A DNA stretch of 64,000 nucleotides, from contig JAJDTB010000050.1 in NCBI GenBank assembly GCA_022827345.1, forward strand, positions 104,479 to 168,478, read 5' to 3'. The DNA is from Gemmatimonadota bacterium (lineage in GTDB: Bacteria > Gemmatimonadota > Gemmatimonadetes > Longimicrobiales > Gaopeijiaceae). Position numbers and translations under genes: made by a program. Positions 1 through 9,720 of this stretch are shown piece by piece. The notes beneath the pieces are model-generated. The model was not told where the DNA came from. It did no database searches and saw only the letters and a program-made list of their open reading frames with translations. Position 1 is the stretch's first letter. Each line of letters opens with the position of its first letter.

Positions 1-1891
1 CCGGCTGCACCGTGGCGTCGGGGTGCCAGGTCCCCTCCCAGCGCAGGCCGAGGTTGAGGGTGAGCCTGTCGTTCGGCCGCCAGGTGTCCTGGACGAAGAA
101 GGCCAGTTCGTCCATGCCGAAATCGCCCCTGCCAAGGCGGTCGGGGGCCACGCCCGGGACCGTCCCGGACTGGAGATAGACGAGCACCGGGCCGGTGATG
201 CCGGTGCCTGCCGGACACTCGCCGGTCGCGCTGTCCGACCCGTCCGAGCATGTGACGTACCGGTTTCCGTGTGTCACGAAGTTGATGAAGCCGTCGACCG
301 AATCGAAGATGTAGCGCCCGTTGGCGAAGCCGATGAACTGCTGGGTCATCGCCGTCCGGTTGTATTCGACACCCGCCTTGAAGAGGTGGCGGCCGCTGAG
401 CCAGGACCAGTTGTCGACGACCTGCAAACGGGTGTCGTACCCCGGATCGATGGGGAGGAAGAAGGGGAGTCCGATGCGGAAGCCGTCGGCGAAGTCCATG
501 CCGATGTCGGGGAAGGGGCGGCCGCCCAGGGTACGGAACTGCGGCGGGGCGGGGACGGTCGCCCCGGCGGGCATCAGGGGCCCTTCGTACCAGCGCACGC
601 GGTCCTCTCGCGCCCATTGCAGGCGCAGTTCGTGCGACAGGGTGCTGCTGAGCAGCGAGCGCCAGCTGGCGTTGAAGGCGTGCGCCTCGTCCGTCTCGAC
701 GCCGTTGGCCGACAGACCCCACGAGTCCACGTCGAAGGTGCCGTTGAGCTGCTCGGACCAATTGTAGTTGTACTTGAAGGATACCTGGTTGCGCCCGTCG
801 ATGTGCACGTCGGTCTTGAGCAGGAGGGCGCGGGCGTCGTCGGTGCGAGAGATGGGCCCGAACTCGCCGTCGAAGAGGCCAGGCCACCGCGTGGTCAGGA
901 AGTCCCGCAGCTTCGTCAGGTTCGCCGGGTTCTCGACCAGGCGGTGGGCCTGCTTGGTTTCGGTCGCCGCCTGCTGGTCGTAGGCGACGAAGAAGAACGC
1001 CCGGTCGCGCGCGATGGGGCCGCCGATGGTGAAGCCGAACTGGTTGCGCAGGAAATCCGGCTCGCCCGCCTGCACCGCCACCGGGTAGGCCGCCGAGACA
1101 CCGTCCCACTGGCCGAAGTAGTGGGCGGATCCGGTCAGTTCGTTGGAGCCCGACTTTGTGATCACATTCACAAACCCGCCGGCCGACCGTCCGAACTCGG
1201 CCGTCGCGCCCTGGTTGACGACCACGACCTCCTCGATCGCGTCCTGGCTGAAGGTGAAGGCCGGCCGCTGCCCGCCCCGCTGCTCGCCGAAGAAGGGATT
1301 GTTGAAGTCGGCCCCGTCCACGATGAAGTTGTTGAAGATGCCCCGCTGCCCGCTGATGTTGAGCTCGTCGCCATCGGGTCCCTGCGAGATCGCGACGCCG
1401 GGGGTGAGGAGCGCGAAGTCGAGGTAGTTGCGCCCGTTGTTGGGAAGCCCGTCCACGACCTCCCCGGACAGCCGGGTGGAGCTGGTCACGTCTTCTGGGT
1501 GCACGAGGTGTTCCCGGTGGCCTTCGACGGTGATGCCCTCGAGCTCCACCGCACCGAACCGCAGCGTCAGCGTGAGCTCCTCGCCGACGCGCAGAACCAG
1601 GCCGGATGCGGCCGCGGCCCCGAGCTGGGCGTCGGCCCGGGCGGTCACGTCGTAGGTGCCGAGGGGGAGGAGCGGGCGCACGAAGGTGCCGGAGGGGGTG
1701 CTCTCGACGGTGGTGAGCAGCCCGGTCTCCCGGTGCGTCAGCTCGACGACCGCTCCCTGGACCGGCGCGCCGGCGGCGTCGAGGACCGCGCCCCGGATCA
1801 CGCCGGTGGAGGCCTGTGACTGGGCGTTGGCCGTGCCGGGCAGAGCCGCGAGGGCGAGGGTGAGGGCGAGCAGGCGCGTGCGGGATCTCAT
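1..1891 (-). CDS. TonB-dependent receptor, N-terminal part (runs off left edge)
   Basis: About 630 codons are visible; the C-terminus lies outside the window. The reading begins with a signal peptide (MRSRTRLLALTLALAALPG, cleavage near TANAQ). A carboxypeptidase-regulatory-like beta-sandwich follows (TGVIRGAVLDAAGAPVQGAVVEL), then a plug domain (GLPNNGRNYLDFALLTPGV, ISGQRGIFNNFIVDGADFNN, VITKSGSNELTGSAHYFGQW) and barrel strands. Family knowledge: such outer-membrane receptors import large or scarce substrates using TonB energy. The regulatory-like N-domain and the NGRNYLDF plug motif resemble the OmpA-related receptor type rather than SusC, and no SusD partner is seen at this end. The start is ATG at 1891 behind a GGAAG-like site. 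It is divergent from the DUF3179 gene. The substrate cannot be told. Confidence 0.88.
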   Translation of the reverse strand, partial: MRSRTRLLALTLALAALPGTANAQSQASTGVIRGAVLDAAGAPVQGAVVELTHRETGLLTTVESTPSGTFVRPLLPLGTYDVTARADAQLGAAAASGLVLRVGEELTLTLRFGAVELEGITVEGHREHLVHPEDVTSSTRLSGEVVDGLPNNGRNYLDFALLTPGVAISQGPDGDELNISGQRGIFNNFIVDGADFNNPFFGEQRGGQRPAFTFSQDAIEEVVVVNQGATAEFGRSAGGFVNVITKSGSNELTGSAHYFGQWDGVSAAYPVAVQAGEPDFLRNQFGFTIGGPIARDRAFFFVAYDQQAATETKQAHRLVENPANLTKLRDFLTTRWPGLFDGEFGPISRTDDARALLLKTDVHIDGRNQVSFKYNYNWSEQLNGTFDVDSWGLSANGVETDEAHAFNASWRSLLSSTLSHELRLQWAREDRVRWYEGPLMPAGATVPAPPQFRTLGGRPFPDIGMDFADGFRIGLPFFLPIDPGYDTRLQVVDNWSWLSGRHLFKAGVEYNRTAMTQQFIGFANGRYIFDSVDGFINFVTHGNRYVTCSDGSDSATGECPAGTGITGPVLVYLQSGTVPGVAPDRLGRGDFGMDELAFFVQDTWRPNDRLTLNLGLRWEGTWHPDATVQP

Positions 1892-2014
1892 CGTGCGGGC
1901 TTCCGTAGCCAGGTGCGGGTTGCTTGCGTTGATGTCAGGTTGGGTTGGAGGCTGGATGACGTTATAGATCGCGCCCGATGCCTGTGTGGAGCAATGCCTG
2001 AATCCGGGAATCCG

Positions 2015-3166
2015 ATGGCAGGTCCAACGAATTCGACAGCGCGTGAGCCGAGCCGCTCGCGCTGCCGCCACCTCGGGTCCTCCGTTGCGATGGCCGCGTT
2101 TGTGGCCTGCGGCGGCGGGGACCCGGTCGGCATTGTTACGGATCCGACCCACGGACTCGTTTGCGACCTGGATCCGGCGTATCTCTCCGACGGTGAAGTC
2201 GGCAGGGACGGAATCCCGGCACTCACGGATCCTCCTCTCGTCCCGATTTCACCGAACGTCCCCGCCAATTCCTTCGTTCGCGACCAGGACCGGGTGATCG
2301 CCGTGCAGCTCAACGCCGAATGGATCGTGGTCCCGCACAATATCATGTGGCGGCACGAGATCGTGAATTTCAACGGCGCTGATCAGATGGTGGTCACCTA
2401 CTGTCCGCTCACCGGGTCCGCCATGGCCTTCCGGCGAAATGCCGTGGACGGCGCCGAACTGCGGGTGTCCGGTCTGCTCTACCAGGCCAACCTCATCATG
2501 TACGACACCAACGTGCCCGAGTCCTTCTGGCCCCAGATGTTCGGGGAGGCGCGCTGCGGTCCGCGGTCCGGAACCCGTCTCGAGCGGCTCCCCGTGGTCG
2601 AGATGACGATGGCCGGGTGGAAGTCCCTGCACCCCGACTCCCGCATGGTGGGCGCCGCCGGCGGCCTCGACGATTGGCAGCGATACGTCCGCAACCCGTA
2701 CGGCGACGACTACGAGGATCCGCACAACGGCGACTTCCTGGGCCACCCGATCCCGGTGGACGACCGGTTGCCGCCGAAGGAGCGGGTGCTGGGCCTGCCC
2801 GGCGAGCCGGCGGGCGCTCCGCCGCGAGCCTTCCCCTTCAGCGCGATGGCGGCGGCGGGCGATCACGCCGTCTTCACCTTCACCTGGGACGGCGCGCCCG
2901 CGATGGTGATCTGGGACGGCACCAGGGAGGCGGCCATGGCGTACCGGCAGGAGATCGGCGGCCGGCCCGCGCGTTTCGCCGCCGGCGAGGAGGGGGTCGT
3001 CGACGACCTCACGGGTACGACCTGGGCCGTCGACGGCAGCCCCGTCGCCGGTCAGTTGGCCGGCACCGGCCGCCGCCTGCGCCCGATCGGCGACGCGTAC
3101 ATCGCCTTCTGGGCCGCCTGGGCCGCCTTCCATCCCGGGACACAACTCATGCCGGGCGGCAGTTGA
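2015..3166 (+). CDS. DUF3179-family lipoprotein
   Basis: About 383 aa. The frame is open from 1913, but ATG 2015 puts a lipobox-like stretch (MAAFVACGGG) near residue 32, so it is probably an outer-membrane lipoprotein. The DUF3179 signature is clear: VPHNIMWRHEIVNF, TYCPLTGSAMAFR, then SGLLYQANLIMYD and FWPQMFGEA. The usual TYCPLCGT core here reads TYCPLTGS, so the second cysteine is absent. No biochemical function is established for the family. A second, more canonical member lies at 43717-45066 with YCTLCGT intact. This gene is followed 90 bp later by the amidohydrolase on the same strand. Start choice is uncertain; family assignment is firm. Confidence 0.85.
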   Translation: MAGPTNSTAREPSRSRCRHLGSSVAMAAFVACGGGDPVGIVTDPTHGLVCDLDPAYLSDGEVGRDGIPALTDPPLVPISPNVPANSFVRDQDRVIAVQLNAEWIVVPHNIMWRHEIVNFNGADQMVVTYCPLTGSAMAFRRNAVDGAELRVSGLLYQANLIMYDTNVPESFWPQMFGEARCGPRSGTRLERLPVVEMTMAGWKSLHPDSRMVGAAGGLDDWQRYVRNPYGDDYEDPHNGDFLGHPIPVDDRLPPKERVLGLPGEPAGAPPRAFPFSAMAAAGDHAVFTFTWDGAPAMVIWDGTREAAMAYRQEIGGRPARFAAGEEGVVDDLTGTTWAVDGSPVAGQLAGTGRRLRPIGDAYIAFWAAWAAFHPGTQLMPGGS

Positions 3167-3256
3167 ACCGGACCGCAGCCGCCCGGGCTTGCGCACCGGT
3201 CCCTCCTTGCGGAATCTGAGACACCCAAACCCGCTGCCGAGAAGACGGACTCCGCC

Positions 3257-4753
3257 ATGTCACAGTCTGCCATACGCAACCGCAACCTGCTCCTGCTGAT
3301 CGCGGCCGCCGCCGTCGCGGCCGTGCTGTTCTGGTACCCGGGCCGCTCGCCGAACGACCTCGTGATCCTGAACGGGCGGGTCATGGACCCCGAAACCGGG
3401 CTGGACGCCCAGCGCAATGTCGGGATCCTGGACGGCACAATCGCGGCGGTCACCGAGGAAGCGATCGAGGGCCTGGACACCATCGACGCGGCCGGCCTCG
3501 TCGTGGCGCCCGGCTTCATCGATCTCCATGCGCACGGCCAGGATCCCGTAAGCGCTCGCCTGCAGGCGCTGGACGGGGTGACCACCGCGCTGGAGATGGA
3601 GATCGGCGTCTACCCGGTGGCACCCTGGTACGCATCCCGCGAGGGCCGTGCCCTGATCCACTTCGGCGCCACGGTGAGCCACCCGAACGCCCGCACGAAG
3701 CTCCTCGCGGGCATCGATGTCGGCCACCAGCCGACGCTGCCTCCCGGCGAGAACGAGTCGATGGGCTCGGACATCATCTACGAGGTGCTGGACGACGCTC
3801 AGGTGGCCGAACTCGCCGCCCTGATGGAGGCGGGGCTGGAGGAGGGCGGCCTCGGCTATGGCTTCGGCATCACCTACACCCCCGGAGCCTCCCGCACCGA
3901 GATCTTCGACCTCTTCGTTTCGGCCGAGGCGCACGGCGTGCCCGCGTACGTCCATCTTCGGGCAGCGGACGAGGGCGGCAATCTGGGGCCCTTCCAGGAG
4001 GTCATCGCCAATGCGGCGGCGACCGGCGCATCGTTGCACATCGTTCACCTCAACTCCTCGGCGGACGAGTCGGCCATGGATGCGGTGGGACTCGTGCGCG
4101 GAGCCGCGGAGCAGGGGCTGGACGTCACCACCGAGGCGTATCCGTACACGGCTTCGTCGACCTTCATCGAGTCCGCGCTCTTCGATCCCTGGGTGGGACT
4201 TGCGGACTCGGCCTACCAGCGGCTGCAGTGGCCGGGACAGGAGGAGCGGCTCAACGCGGAGACCTTCGCGCTGTACCGCGAGCAGGGAGGATGGGTGGTC
4301 ATCCACGGGCGTAACGAGACGACCAACGAGTGGATCGTCGCGCAGCCCGACGTGATCGCCGCGAGCGACGGCATCCCCTTCAGCTTCCTTTCGGTGCACC
4401 CGCGCGGGGCCGGGACCTTCGCGCGAGTCCTGGGCCACTACTCGCGAGACCGCGGCGTGATCAGTCTCATGGATGCGCTGGCCAAGATGACCATCCTTCC
4501 GGCGCGCCGGGTCGAGGGCGCGGCTCCCGTGATGGCGCGCAAGGGACGCGTGCAGGAGGGCGCGGACGCCGATCTCGCGCTCTTCGACCCGGAAACCGTA
4601 ACCGATATGGCCGATTACGACGCCCCGGCCAACCCCTCGCGCGGGTTCAGGTTCGTGCTCGTGGGGGGCACGCCCGTGGTGCGCGACGGGGCCGTGGTCG
4701 ACGGTGTCTTCCCCGGCCAGGCGATCAAGAGGGGAAGCGCCCCGGTTTCGTAG
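3257..4753 (+). CDS. exported D-aminoacylase-like amidohydrolase
   Basis: 498 aa. An N-terminal hydrophobic segment (residues about 9-26) suggests export or membrane anchoring. The amidohydrolase fold begins with DLVILNGRVMDPETG and the metal-binding motif FIDLHAHG (H91, H93). Further pieces of the barrel are VHLRAADEGG, LHIVHLNSS and the C-terminal composite-sandwich motif KGRVQEGADADLALFDPETV. The order and spacing resemble N-acyl-D-amino-acid deacylases and related dipeptidases; the usual carboxylated lysine or cysteine ligand cannot be assigned by eye. Together with the S9 peptidase downstream it suggests periplasmic peptide or amide degradation. Start at ATG 3257. Confidence 0.86.
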   Translation: MSQSAIRNRNLLLLIAAAAVAAVLFWYPGRSPNDLVILNGRVMDPETGLDAQRNVGILDGTIAAVTEEAIEGLDTIDAAGLVVAPGFIDLHAHGQDPVSARLQALDGVTTALEMEIGVYPVAPWYASREGRALIHFGATVSHPNARTKLLAGIDVGHQPTLPPGENESMGSDIIYEVLDDAQVAELAALMEAGLEEGGLGYGFGITYTPGASRTEIFDLFVSAEAHGVPAYVHLRAADEGGNLGPFQEVIANAAATGASLHIVHLNSSADESAMDAVGLVRGAAEQGLDVTTEAYPYTASSTFIESALFDPWVGLADSAYQRLQWPGQEERLNAETFALYREQGGWVVIHGRNETTNEWIVAQPDVIAASDGIPFSFLSVHPRGAGTFARVLGHYSRDRGVISLMDALAKMTILPARRVEGAAPVMARKGRVQEGADADLALFDPETVTDMADYDAPANPSRGFRFVLVGGTPVVRDGAVVDGVFPGQAIKRGSAPVS

Positions 4754-5020
4754 CAGGCCCTCGGCCATGCCACCGGGGGGGTTGTCCACGGGCTGCCAGA
4801 CCGATTGCGGCGTCCGCGTAAGCAGGAAAACCATTTCCGTACCGCCAGGGCGCCGCGCGCGACCGGGAAGTTGGCCCATTCCAGCCATGGGAGTGTCGCT
4901 GCAACGGTTGCTTGCGTGGGGCTGACCCCGCTCGAACCAGTCCGCTCGCGTTGTCCCGAATCCATCAACGCTCCACTTTCCACAGTGGTCGCGAAAACCA
5001 GACTTGCCCGGAGAACTGTC

Positions 5021-7081
5021 ATGAGACGCCCCCAGCCCGCTGCATTCCTGCTGTCCACCATCCTGCCCGTCGCCTGCGCTGTCGCCATCTTCACCACTCC
5101 CGCCGGCGCTCAGCAACGTCTCTCGCTGGACCAGTACATGGACATGGAGACCGTATCGAATCCGCAGATCTCGCCCGACGGCGCGCGGATCGTGTACACG
5201 AAGGGGTGGATCGACGAGAGGAACGACCGGCGCGAGTCGGCGCTGTGGATGATGAACGCCGACGGATCCAGGAAGCGGCACCTTGTCGACGGCGGCGGCG
5301 GCAGGTGGTCGCCCGACGGCGCCAGAATCCTCTACACGGCGGCGGGCGACCCGGGCGGCTCGCAGCTCTACGTGCGCTGGATGGACGCCGAGGGTCTGTC
5401 TACCCAGATCACGCGCCTCGAAAACGGGCCGTCCAACCCCCTCTGGTCTCCCGACAGCAAGTGGATCGCGTTTACGAGCCGCGTGTCCGACAGGGCCGAC
5501 TTCGCCGGGGTCGATCTGCCCGACCGGCCCGACGGCGCCCAGTGGGAGCGTGAGCCGAAGGTCGTCGAACGCCCGGCGTACAAGCGCGACGGCATCGGCT
5601 ACGTCGACACCGGATGGACGCACGTCTTCGTGGTCTCGGCCGACGGAGGCACCCCACGGCAGCTCACCGACGGGGACTGGAACCATTCGTCCATTCATTG
5701 GAGCCCGGACGGCACCGAGATCTACTTCACGTCCTTCCGGGACGAGGACGCCGACCGGCCCGAGCACTGGCAGGAGTCGGAGATCTATGCCGTCTCCGTC
5801 GCCAGCGGCGACATCCGCCGGCTGACCACCCGCCGCGGCCCCGACGGCAGCCCCGTCCCCTCGCCCGACGGCTCGCTCATCGCCTACACCGGAATCGATG
5901 CGCACAACGACACGTACCGGAACCAGAAGATCTACGTCATGAACCGCGACGGGTCCGGCTCGCGGGTCATTTCGGGCGACTACGACAGGCAGGTCGGCCC
6001 CATGACCTGGGCGCCCGACGGCGGCGGCCTCTACTTCAACGTCAGCCGCGACGGTTACCGCCAGCTGCACTTCGTGTCGCTGGATCGGGGCGTCAGCATG
6101 CTCACATCGGGCGAGCACCTGTTCGCGATGTCGTCCTTCTCCCGGGACGGGGTCGCGGTGGCCACGATCTCGTCCGCGCACGAACCAGGCGACATCTACC
6201 GCTTCAACCTCACGCACCCCGAGGCCGTCACCCGACTCACCGACGTCAACTCCGACGTCCTCGGCCACGTCACGCTCGGCGAAGTCGAAGAAGTCTGGTA
6301 CGACTCGACCGACGACTTCCAGGTGCAGGGCTGGATCGTGAAGCCGCCCGGCTTCGACCCGTCGCGCCGGTACCCGATGATGCTCGTCATCCACGGCGGG
6401 CCCCACGCCATGTACAACGGGGGCTTCAACTTCGCTTTCCAGGAGCACGCCGCGAACGACTACGTCGTCCTCTACACCAACCCCCGCGGCTCGACCGGCT
6501 ACGGCACCGAATTCGCCAACGCCATCAACCACGACTACCCCGGCGCCGACTTCCCCGACCTCATGAACGGCGTCGACGAGATGCTGGAGCGCGGCTACGT
6601 CGACGAGGACAACGTCTTCGTCTACGGCTGCTCCGGCGGCGGCATTCTGACCAGCTACATCGTCGGCAACACCGACCGCTTCACCGCCGCGTCCGCCAAC
6701 TGCCCCATCGTCAACTGGATCTCGGCGATGGGCACTTCGGACGCGATCAGCTACTTCCGCACCTTCGAAAAGCCCTTCTGGGAAGACCCCGCCGAATGGA
6801 TCGACCGGTCGTCCATCTTCTACGTCGGCAACGTCACCACGCCGACGATGTTCCTCACCGGCGAGATGGACATCCGCACACCGATGCCGCAGACCGAAGA
6901 GATGTATCAGGCGCTCCAGTACCTCGGCGTCCCGACGGTCATGGTGCGCTTCCAGGGCGAGTGGCACGGCACCAGCCGGCGCCCGTCCAACTTCCTGCGC
7001 ACGCAGCTCTACCTGCGGAAGTGGTTTGAGAAGTGGGGGACCCACAAGGACCCGATGACGACGGAACAGGGCGGGAGTTGA
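5021..7081 (+). CDS. S9-family prolyl oligopeptidase / dipeptidyl-peptidase-like, secreted
   Basis: 686 aa from ATG 5021. A signal peptide (AAFLLSTILPVACAVAIFTTPAGAQQ) begins there although the frame is open farther upstream. Residues about 40-420 form a WD40/TolB-like beta-propeller with repeated SPDG motifs (QISPDGARIVYTK, WSPDSKWIAFTS, WSPDGTEIYFTS). The C-terminal alpha/beta hydrolase carries the catalytic triad: S538 in YGCSGGG, D617 in GEMDIRTP and H649 in GEWHGTS. The nucleophile motif is GCSGGG rather than the commoner GxSYGG. Members cleave short peptides, often after proline or with acyl-peptide specificity. The stop overlaps the next gene's likely TTG start. Confidence 0.93.
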   Translation: MRRPQPAAFLLSTILPVACAVAIFTTPAGAQQRLSLDQYMDMETVSNPQISPDGARIVYTKGWIDERNDRRESALWMMNADGSRKRHLVDGGGGRWSPDGARILYTAAGDPGGSQLYVRWMDAEGLSTQITRLENGPSNPLWSPDSKWIAFTSRVSDRADFAGVDLPDRPDGAQWEREPKVVERPAYKRDGIGYVDTGWTHVFVVSADGGTPRQLTDGDWNHSSIHWSPDGTEIYFTSFRDEDADRPEHWQESEIYAVSVASGDIRRLTTRRGPDGSPVPSPDGSLIAYTGIDAHNDTYRNQKIYVMNRDGSGSRVISGDYDRQVGPMTWAPDGGGLYFNVSRDGYRQLHFVSLDRGVSMLTSGEHLFAMSSFSRDGVAVATISSAHEPGDIYRFNLTHPEAVTRLTDVNSDVLGHVTLGEVEEVWYDSTDDFQVQGWIVKPPGFDPSRRYPMMLVIHGGPHAMYNGGFNFAFQEHAANDYVVLYTNPRGSTGYGTEFANAINHDYPGADFPDLMNGVDEMLERGYVDEDNVFVYGCSGGGILTSYIVGNTDRFTAASANCPIVNWISAMGTSDAISYFRTFEKPFWEDPAEWIDRSSIFYVGNVTTPTMFLTGEMDIRTPMPQTEEMYQALQYLGVPTVMVRFQGEWHGTSRRPSNFLRTQLYLRKWFEKWGTHKDPMTTEQGGS

Positions 7082-8058
7082 CGGACACGGGGAGCCTGCG
7101 GGAAGACCGCCGCACCGCCGCGGCGACCGCCACCACACATGACATCGGCGGCGGCGCAGCGATCGTCGACCTGCACCATGTAGGCCGCCGCACGATCATC
7201 GGAGTGGGCGTCCTGGATCTCCCGGATGGCGGGATCGCGCTGGTCGATCCCGGTCCCGAGGCTCGCCTGGACGCCCTGCGCGCTGGCCTGGGCGAGCTGG
7301 GACACACCCTGCAGGACGTGCGCGCCATCCTCCTCACCCACATCCACCTCGATCACGCCACCGCGGCGGGCGCGATCGTGCGGGAAGCGCCCGGTGCGGC
7401 GGTGCACGTGCACGCGGTCGGCGCGCCCCACATGGCGGACCCGTCCCGCCTGCTCGCCTCGGCGGGCCGCATCTACGGGGACGCGATGGCCACCCTCTGG
7501 GGCGATTTCCTCCCCGTGCCGCGCGCGTCTCTTCGCGTCGTCGACGAGGGGGACACCGTCGCGCCGGGGGGCCGCCGCTTCGAGGTGGCCTACGTTCCCG
7601 GGCACGCCAAGCACCATGTCGCCTACTACGAAGCCGCGACGGGGACTGCCTGGGTGGGCGACGTGGGCGGCATCCGGATTCGGGGCGGGCCGGCCATGCC
7701 GGTGACGCCGCCGCCGGACATCGACGTGGAGTTGTGGAGGGCGAGCATGGACCGGGTGATGGCCTGGGGGCCGGAGCGGATCGTGGCGACCCACTTCGGG
7801 CCGTACGATGACGTGGACGCCCACTTCGGCGAGCTCAGCTGGAGGCTGGGTGCGTGGGCGGGGTGGGTGCGCGAGTCGCTGCGGAACACCGCCTTCGCGA
7901 GCGACGCCGAACGTGCCCGGGCCTTCTCCGACTGGGTTGCCGAGCGCGTCACCCGCAAGACATCGGAGAGGCACGGCGAATTCTATGCGGTGGCTTCGGG
8001 GTTCAGGGACTCCTGGTGGGGACTGGCGCGCTACTGGAGGAAGCGGGAGGCGCGGTAG
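7078..8058 (+). CDS. metallo-beta-lactamase-fold hydrolase
   Basis: About 326 aa. The zinc-binding motif is complete: THIHLDHA (H88, H90, D92, H93), followed by PGHAKHHVAYY, WVGDVGGIR and ATHFGPYDD as later ligands. I chose TTG 7078 because its last two bases overlap the upstream stop and it follows GGGCGGGAG; a GTG at 7033 would overlap the peptidase gene by 49 bp. There is no signal peptide, so it is probably cytoplasmic. The family includes glyoxalase II-like thioesterases and quorum-lactone hydrolases; the substrate is undetermined. Translational coupling to the S9 peptidase gene is likely. Confidence 0.85.
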   Translation: MTDTGSLREDRRTAAATATTHDIGGGAAIVDLHHVGRRTIIGVGVLDLPDGGIALVDPGPEARLDALRAGLGELGHTLQDVRAILLTHIHLDHATAAGAIVREAPGAAVHVHAVGAPHMADPSRLLASAGRIYGDAMATLWGDFLPVPRASLRVVDEGDTVAPGGRRFEVAYVPGHAKHHVAYYEAATGTAWVGDVGGIRIRGGPAMPVTPPPDIDVELWRASMDRVMAWGPERIVATHFGPYDDVDAHFGELSWRLGAWAGWVRESLRNTAFASDAERARAFSDWVAERVTRKTSERHGEFYAVASGFRDSWWGLARYWRKREAR

Positions 8059-8132
8059 ACCGGGCGGGACAACCAGCCCTGCCTTGCGAGGGCACGCCGC
8101 TCCCTCGATGATGCGGCAGGACGGGAGCCACA

Positions 8133-9548
8133 ATGCGGATCACTGCCGGAACAGCCGCAGCCACCTCTTTCGCCGCCGCGATCGCCGCGGCCGCGTGCGG
8201 TGGCGGGGACAATGAACCCGCCACGCCCGTCACCCCGGTCGCACCGACGTTCACGGTGGGGGTCAAACCTGCCAGCAACTCCGTGGAGGTCGGCGACACC
8301 GTCCGCTTCACGGCAACGGTCGCCGACGCCAACGGCCAGACCGTCGCGAATCCGACCATCACCTGGACCGCCTCGTCCACGCAGGCCTGGGCCGGCCCCG
8401 ACGGCCTCGTTACCGGCGCCGGGCCGGGCCAGGTCACCATCACCGCCGCGAGCCAGGGCGCCGAAGGCACCGCCTCCCTGACGGTCACCGCATCTCCCGT
8501 CACGGCCGCCCTCCTCGGCGTGCGCCGGCAGCACGGGGTGGTCGGACTGGCAGGGGCGATCGTGACCAGCGAGGGCCTGGTCGATGTCGCCGCGGTGGGC
8601 AACCGGGCCCGGGGATCGCCCGTTCCGGTGACGATCCATGACAAGTGGCACCTGGGGTCGATCACAAAGTCGATGACCTCGACGCTGGCGGCGGTGCTGG
8701 TCGAGCAGGGGACGCTTGCCTGGACGACCACCCTGGAGGAGGCCTTCCCCGACATCGCACCGACCTTCCACGACGACCTGCGCCCCGTCCCCATCGAGCC
8801 GATGCTGGCCCACCGCGGCGGCTTCACCAACGACCTTCGGCAGTTCGCCACCTGGAACGCCATGTTCGGAAGCACCGATCCGCTCCCCGTGCAGCGCCGC
8901 GCATTCGTGGCCGAAGTCGCGGCCACAGCGCCCGAATTTCCGCCGCTCCGGACCTACCACTACTCGAATGTGGGCTACATGATCGCCGGCGCGATGATCG
9001 AGTCGGTGGCCGGAGAGGCCTGGGAAGCGCTCATGCGCACCCGCGTCTTCGCGCCCCTCGGCATGGGCGACAGCGGCTTCGGGGCGCCGGGTGTGGCGGG
9101 AACCATGGACCAGCCGCGGGGACACTCCGGGCAGGGTGGCGCGCTCACCGCCATCGAACCCAATTCGCCCAACGCCGACAACCCGGCCGGCATCGGCCCC
9201 GCGGGCACGGTGCACGCCACCGTGCAGGACCTGGCCCGCTACGTGGCGATGCACCTCGCCGGCGAGCAGGGGGTGGCGGATCTGCTGCAGCCGGAGACGA
9301 TTCAGCGGCTGCACACGCCGGCGGAGGGATTCACCTACGCATCCGGATGGGTGGTGACCAGCCGCGAATGGGCCGGCGGCCGCGCCCTGGCGCACTCCGG
9401 CAGCAACCTGCGCTGGTACGCCGTCGTGTGGATGGCGCCCGGCAGGGACTTCGCCGTGGTGGCCGCCACCAACCAGGGTGGAGACATCGCTTTCGAGGCC
9501 ACCGACCTGGCTGCATGGCGTCTGATCCAGCTTTACCTGAATCCTTAG
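8133..9548 (+). CDS. lipoprotein serine hydrolase (class C beta-lactamase-like) with N-terminal Ig-like domain
   Basis: 471 aa. A lipoprotein signal (AAAIAAAACGGGD) is followed by a Big2-like Ig domain (residues about 45-125: SVEVGDTVRFTATVADANG, ITWTAS, TGAGPGQVTITA). The serine hydrolase domain has SITK (S176, K179), YSN (Y277) and HSGSN (H421) in place of KTG. This is the penicillin-binding/class C beta-lactamase fold used by DD-peptidases, esterases and D-aminopeptidases. The Ig domain probably spaces the enzyme from the membrane. Start ATG 8133 follows GGGAG. A second, unrelated-looking member sits nearby on the other strand at 9721-10959. Confidence 0.9.
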   Translation: MRITAGTAAATSFAAAIAAAACGGGDNEPATPVTPVAPTFTVGVKPASNSVEVGDTVRFTATVADANGQTVANPTITWTASSTQAWAGPDGLVTGAGPGQVTITAASQGAEGTASLTVTASPVTAALLGVRRQHGVVGLAGAIVTSEGLVDVAAVGNRARGSPVPVTIHDKWHLGSITKSMTSTLAAVLVEQGTLAWTTTLEEAFPDIAPTFHDDLRPVPIEPMLAHRGGFTNDLRQFATWNAMFGSTDPLPVQRRAFVAEVAATAPEFPPLRTYHYSNVGYMIAGAMIESVAGEAWEALMRTRVFAPLGMGDSGFGAPGVAGTMDQPRGHSGQGGALTAIEPNSPNADNPAGIGPAGTVHATVQDLARYVAMHLAGEQGVADLLQPETIQRLHTPAEGFTYASGWVVTSREWAGGRALAHSGSNLRWYAVVWMAPGRDFAVVAATNQGGDIAFEATDLAAWRLIQLYLNP

Positions 9549-9562
9549 CGGCCTGCCGCCCC

Positions 9563-9674
9563 TGGCGGACAAACCCCCTGACACCCTCGTTGTCGGCCAG
9601 ATTCCTGCTCTTTTGGCGGACAAACCTCCTCTGCACGTCGTTGTCGGCCAATTTCACCCTTTTTTGGCCGACAA
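9563..9674. repeat. 51-bp direct repeat with inverted arms between convergent genes
   Basis: TGGCGGACAA starts at 9563 and 9614, and the variant TGGCCGACAA at 9665, giving an exact 51-bp period. TTGTCGGCCA, nearly its inverse complement, lies at 9590-9599 and 9641-9650. Each unit can therefore fold as a hairpin, and neighbouring units can pair across a T-rich spacer. It occupies the gap between the two convergent serine hydrolase genes, so bidirectional termination is one reading; an intergenic repeat family is another. Confidence 0.75.
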
Positions 9675-9720
9675 CGCACCGCCCTTACGCGGCGCAACCT
9701 CCTCCCGACCGGCTACCCCT

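Noticed and set aside
23..1819. A 598-codon open frame on the plus strand
   Set aside because: It is antisense to the TonB-dependent receptor, whose signal, plug and barrel motifs are clear on the minus strand.
3260..7138. A 1292-codon open frame on the minus strand
   Set aside because: It is antisense to the amidohydrolase and S9 peptidase genes, which have full catalytic motifs. It reads as low-complexity Arg/Gly/Val/Asp sequence typical of antisense frames in GC-rich DNA.
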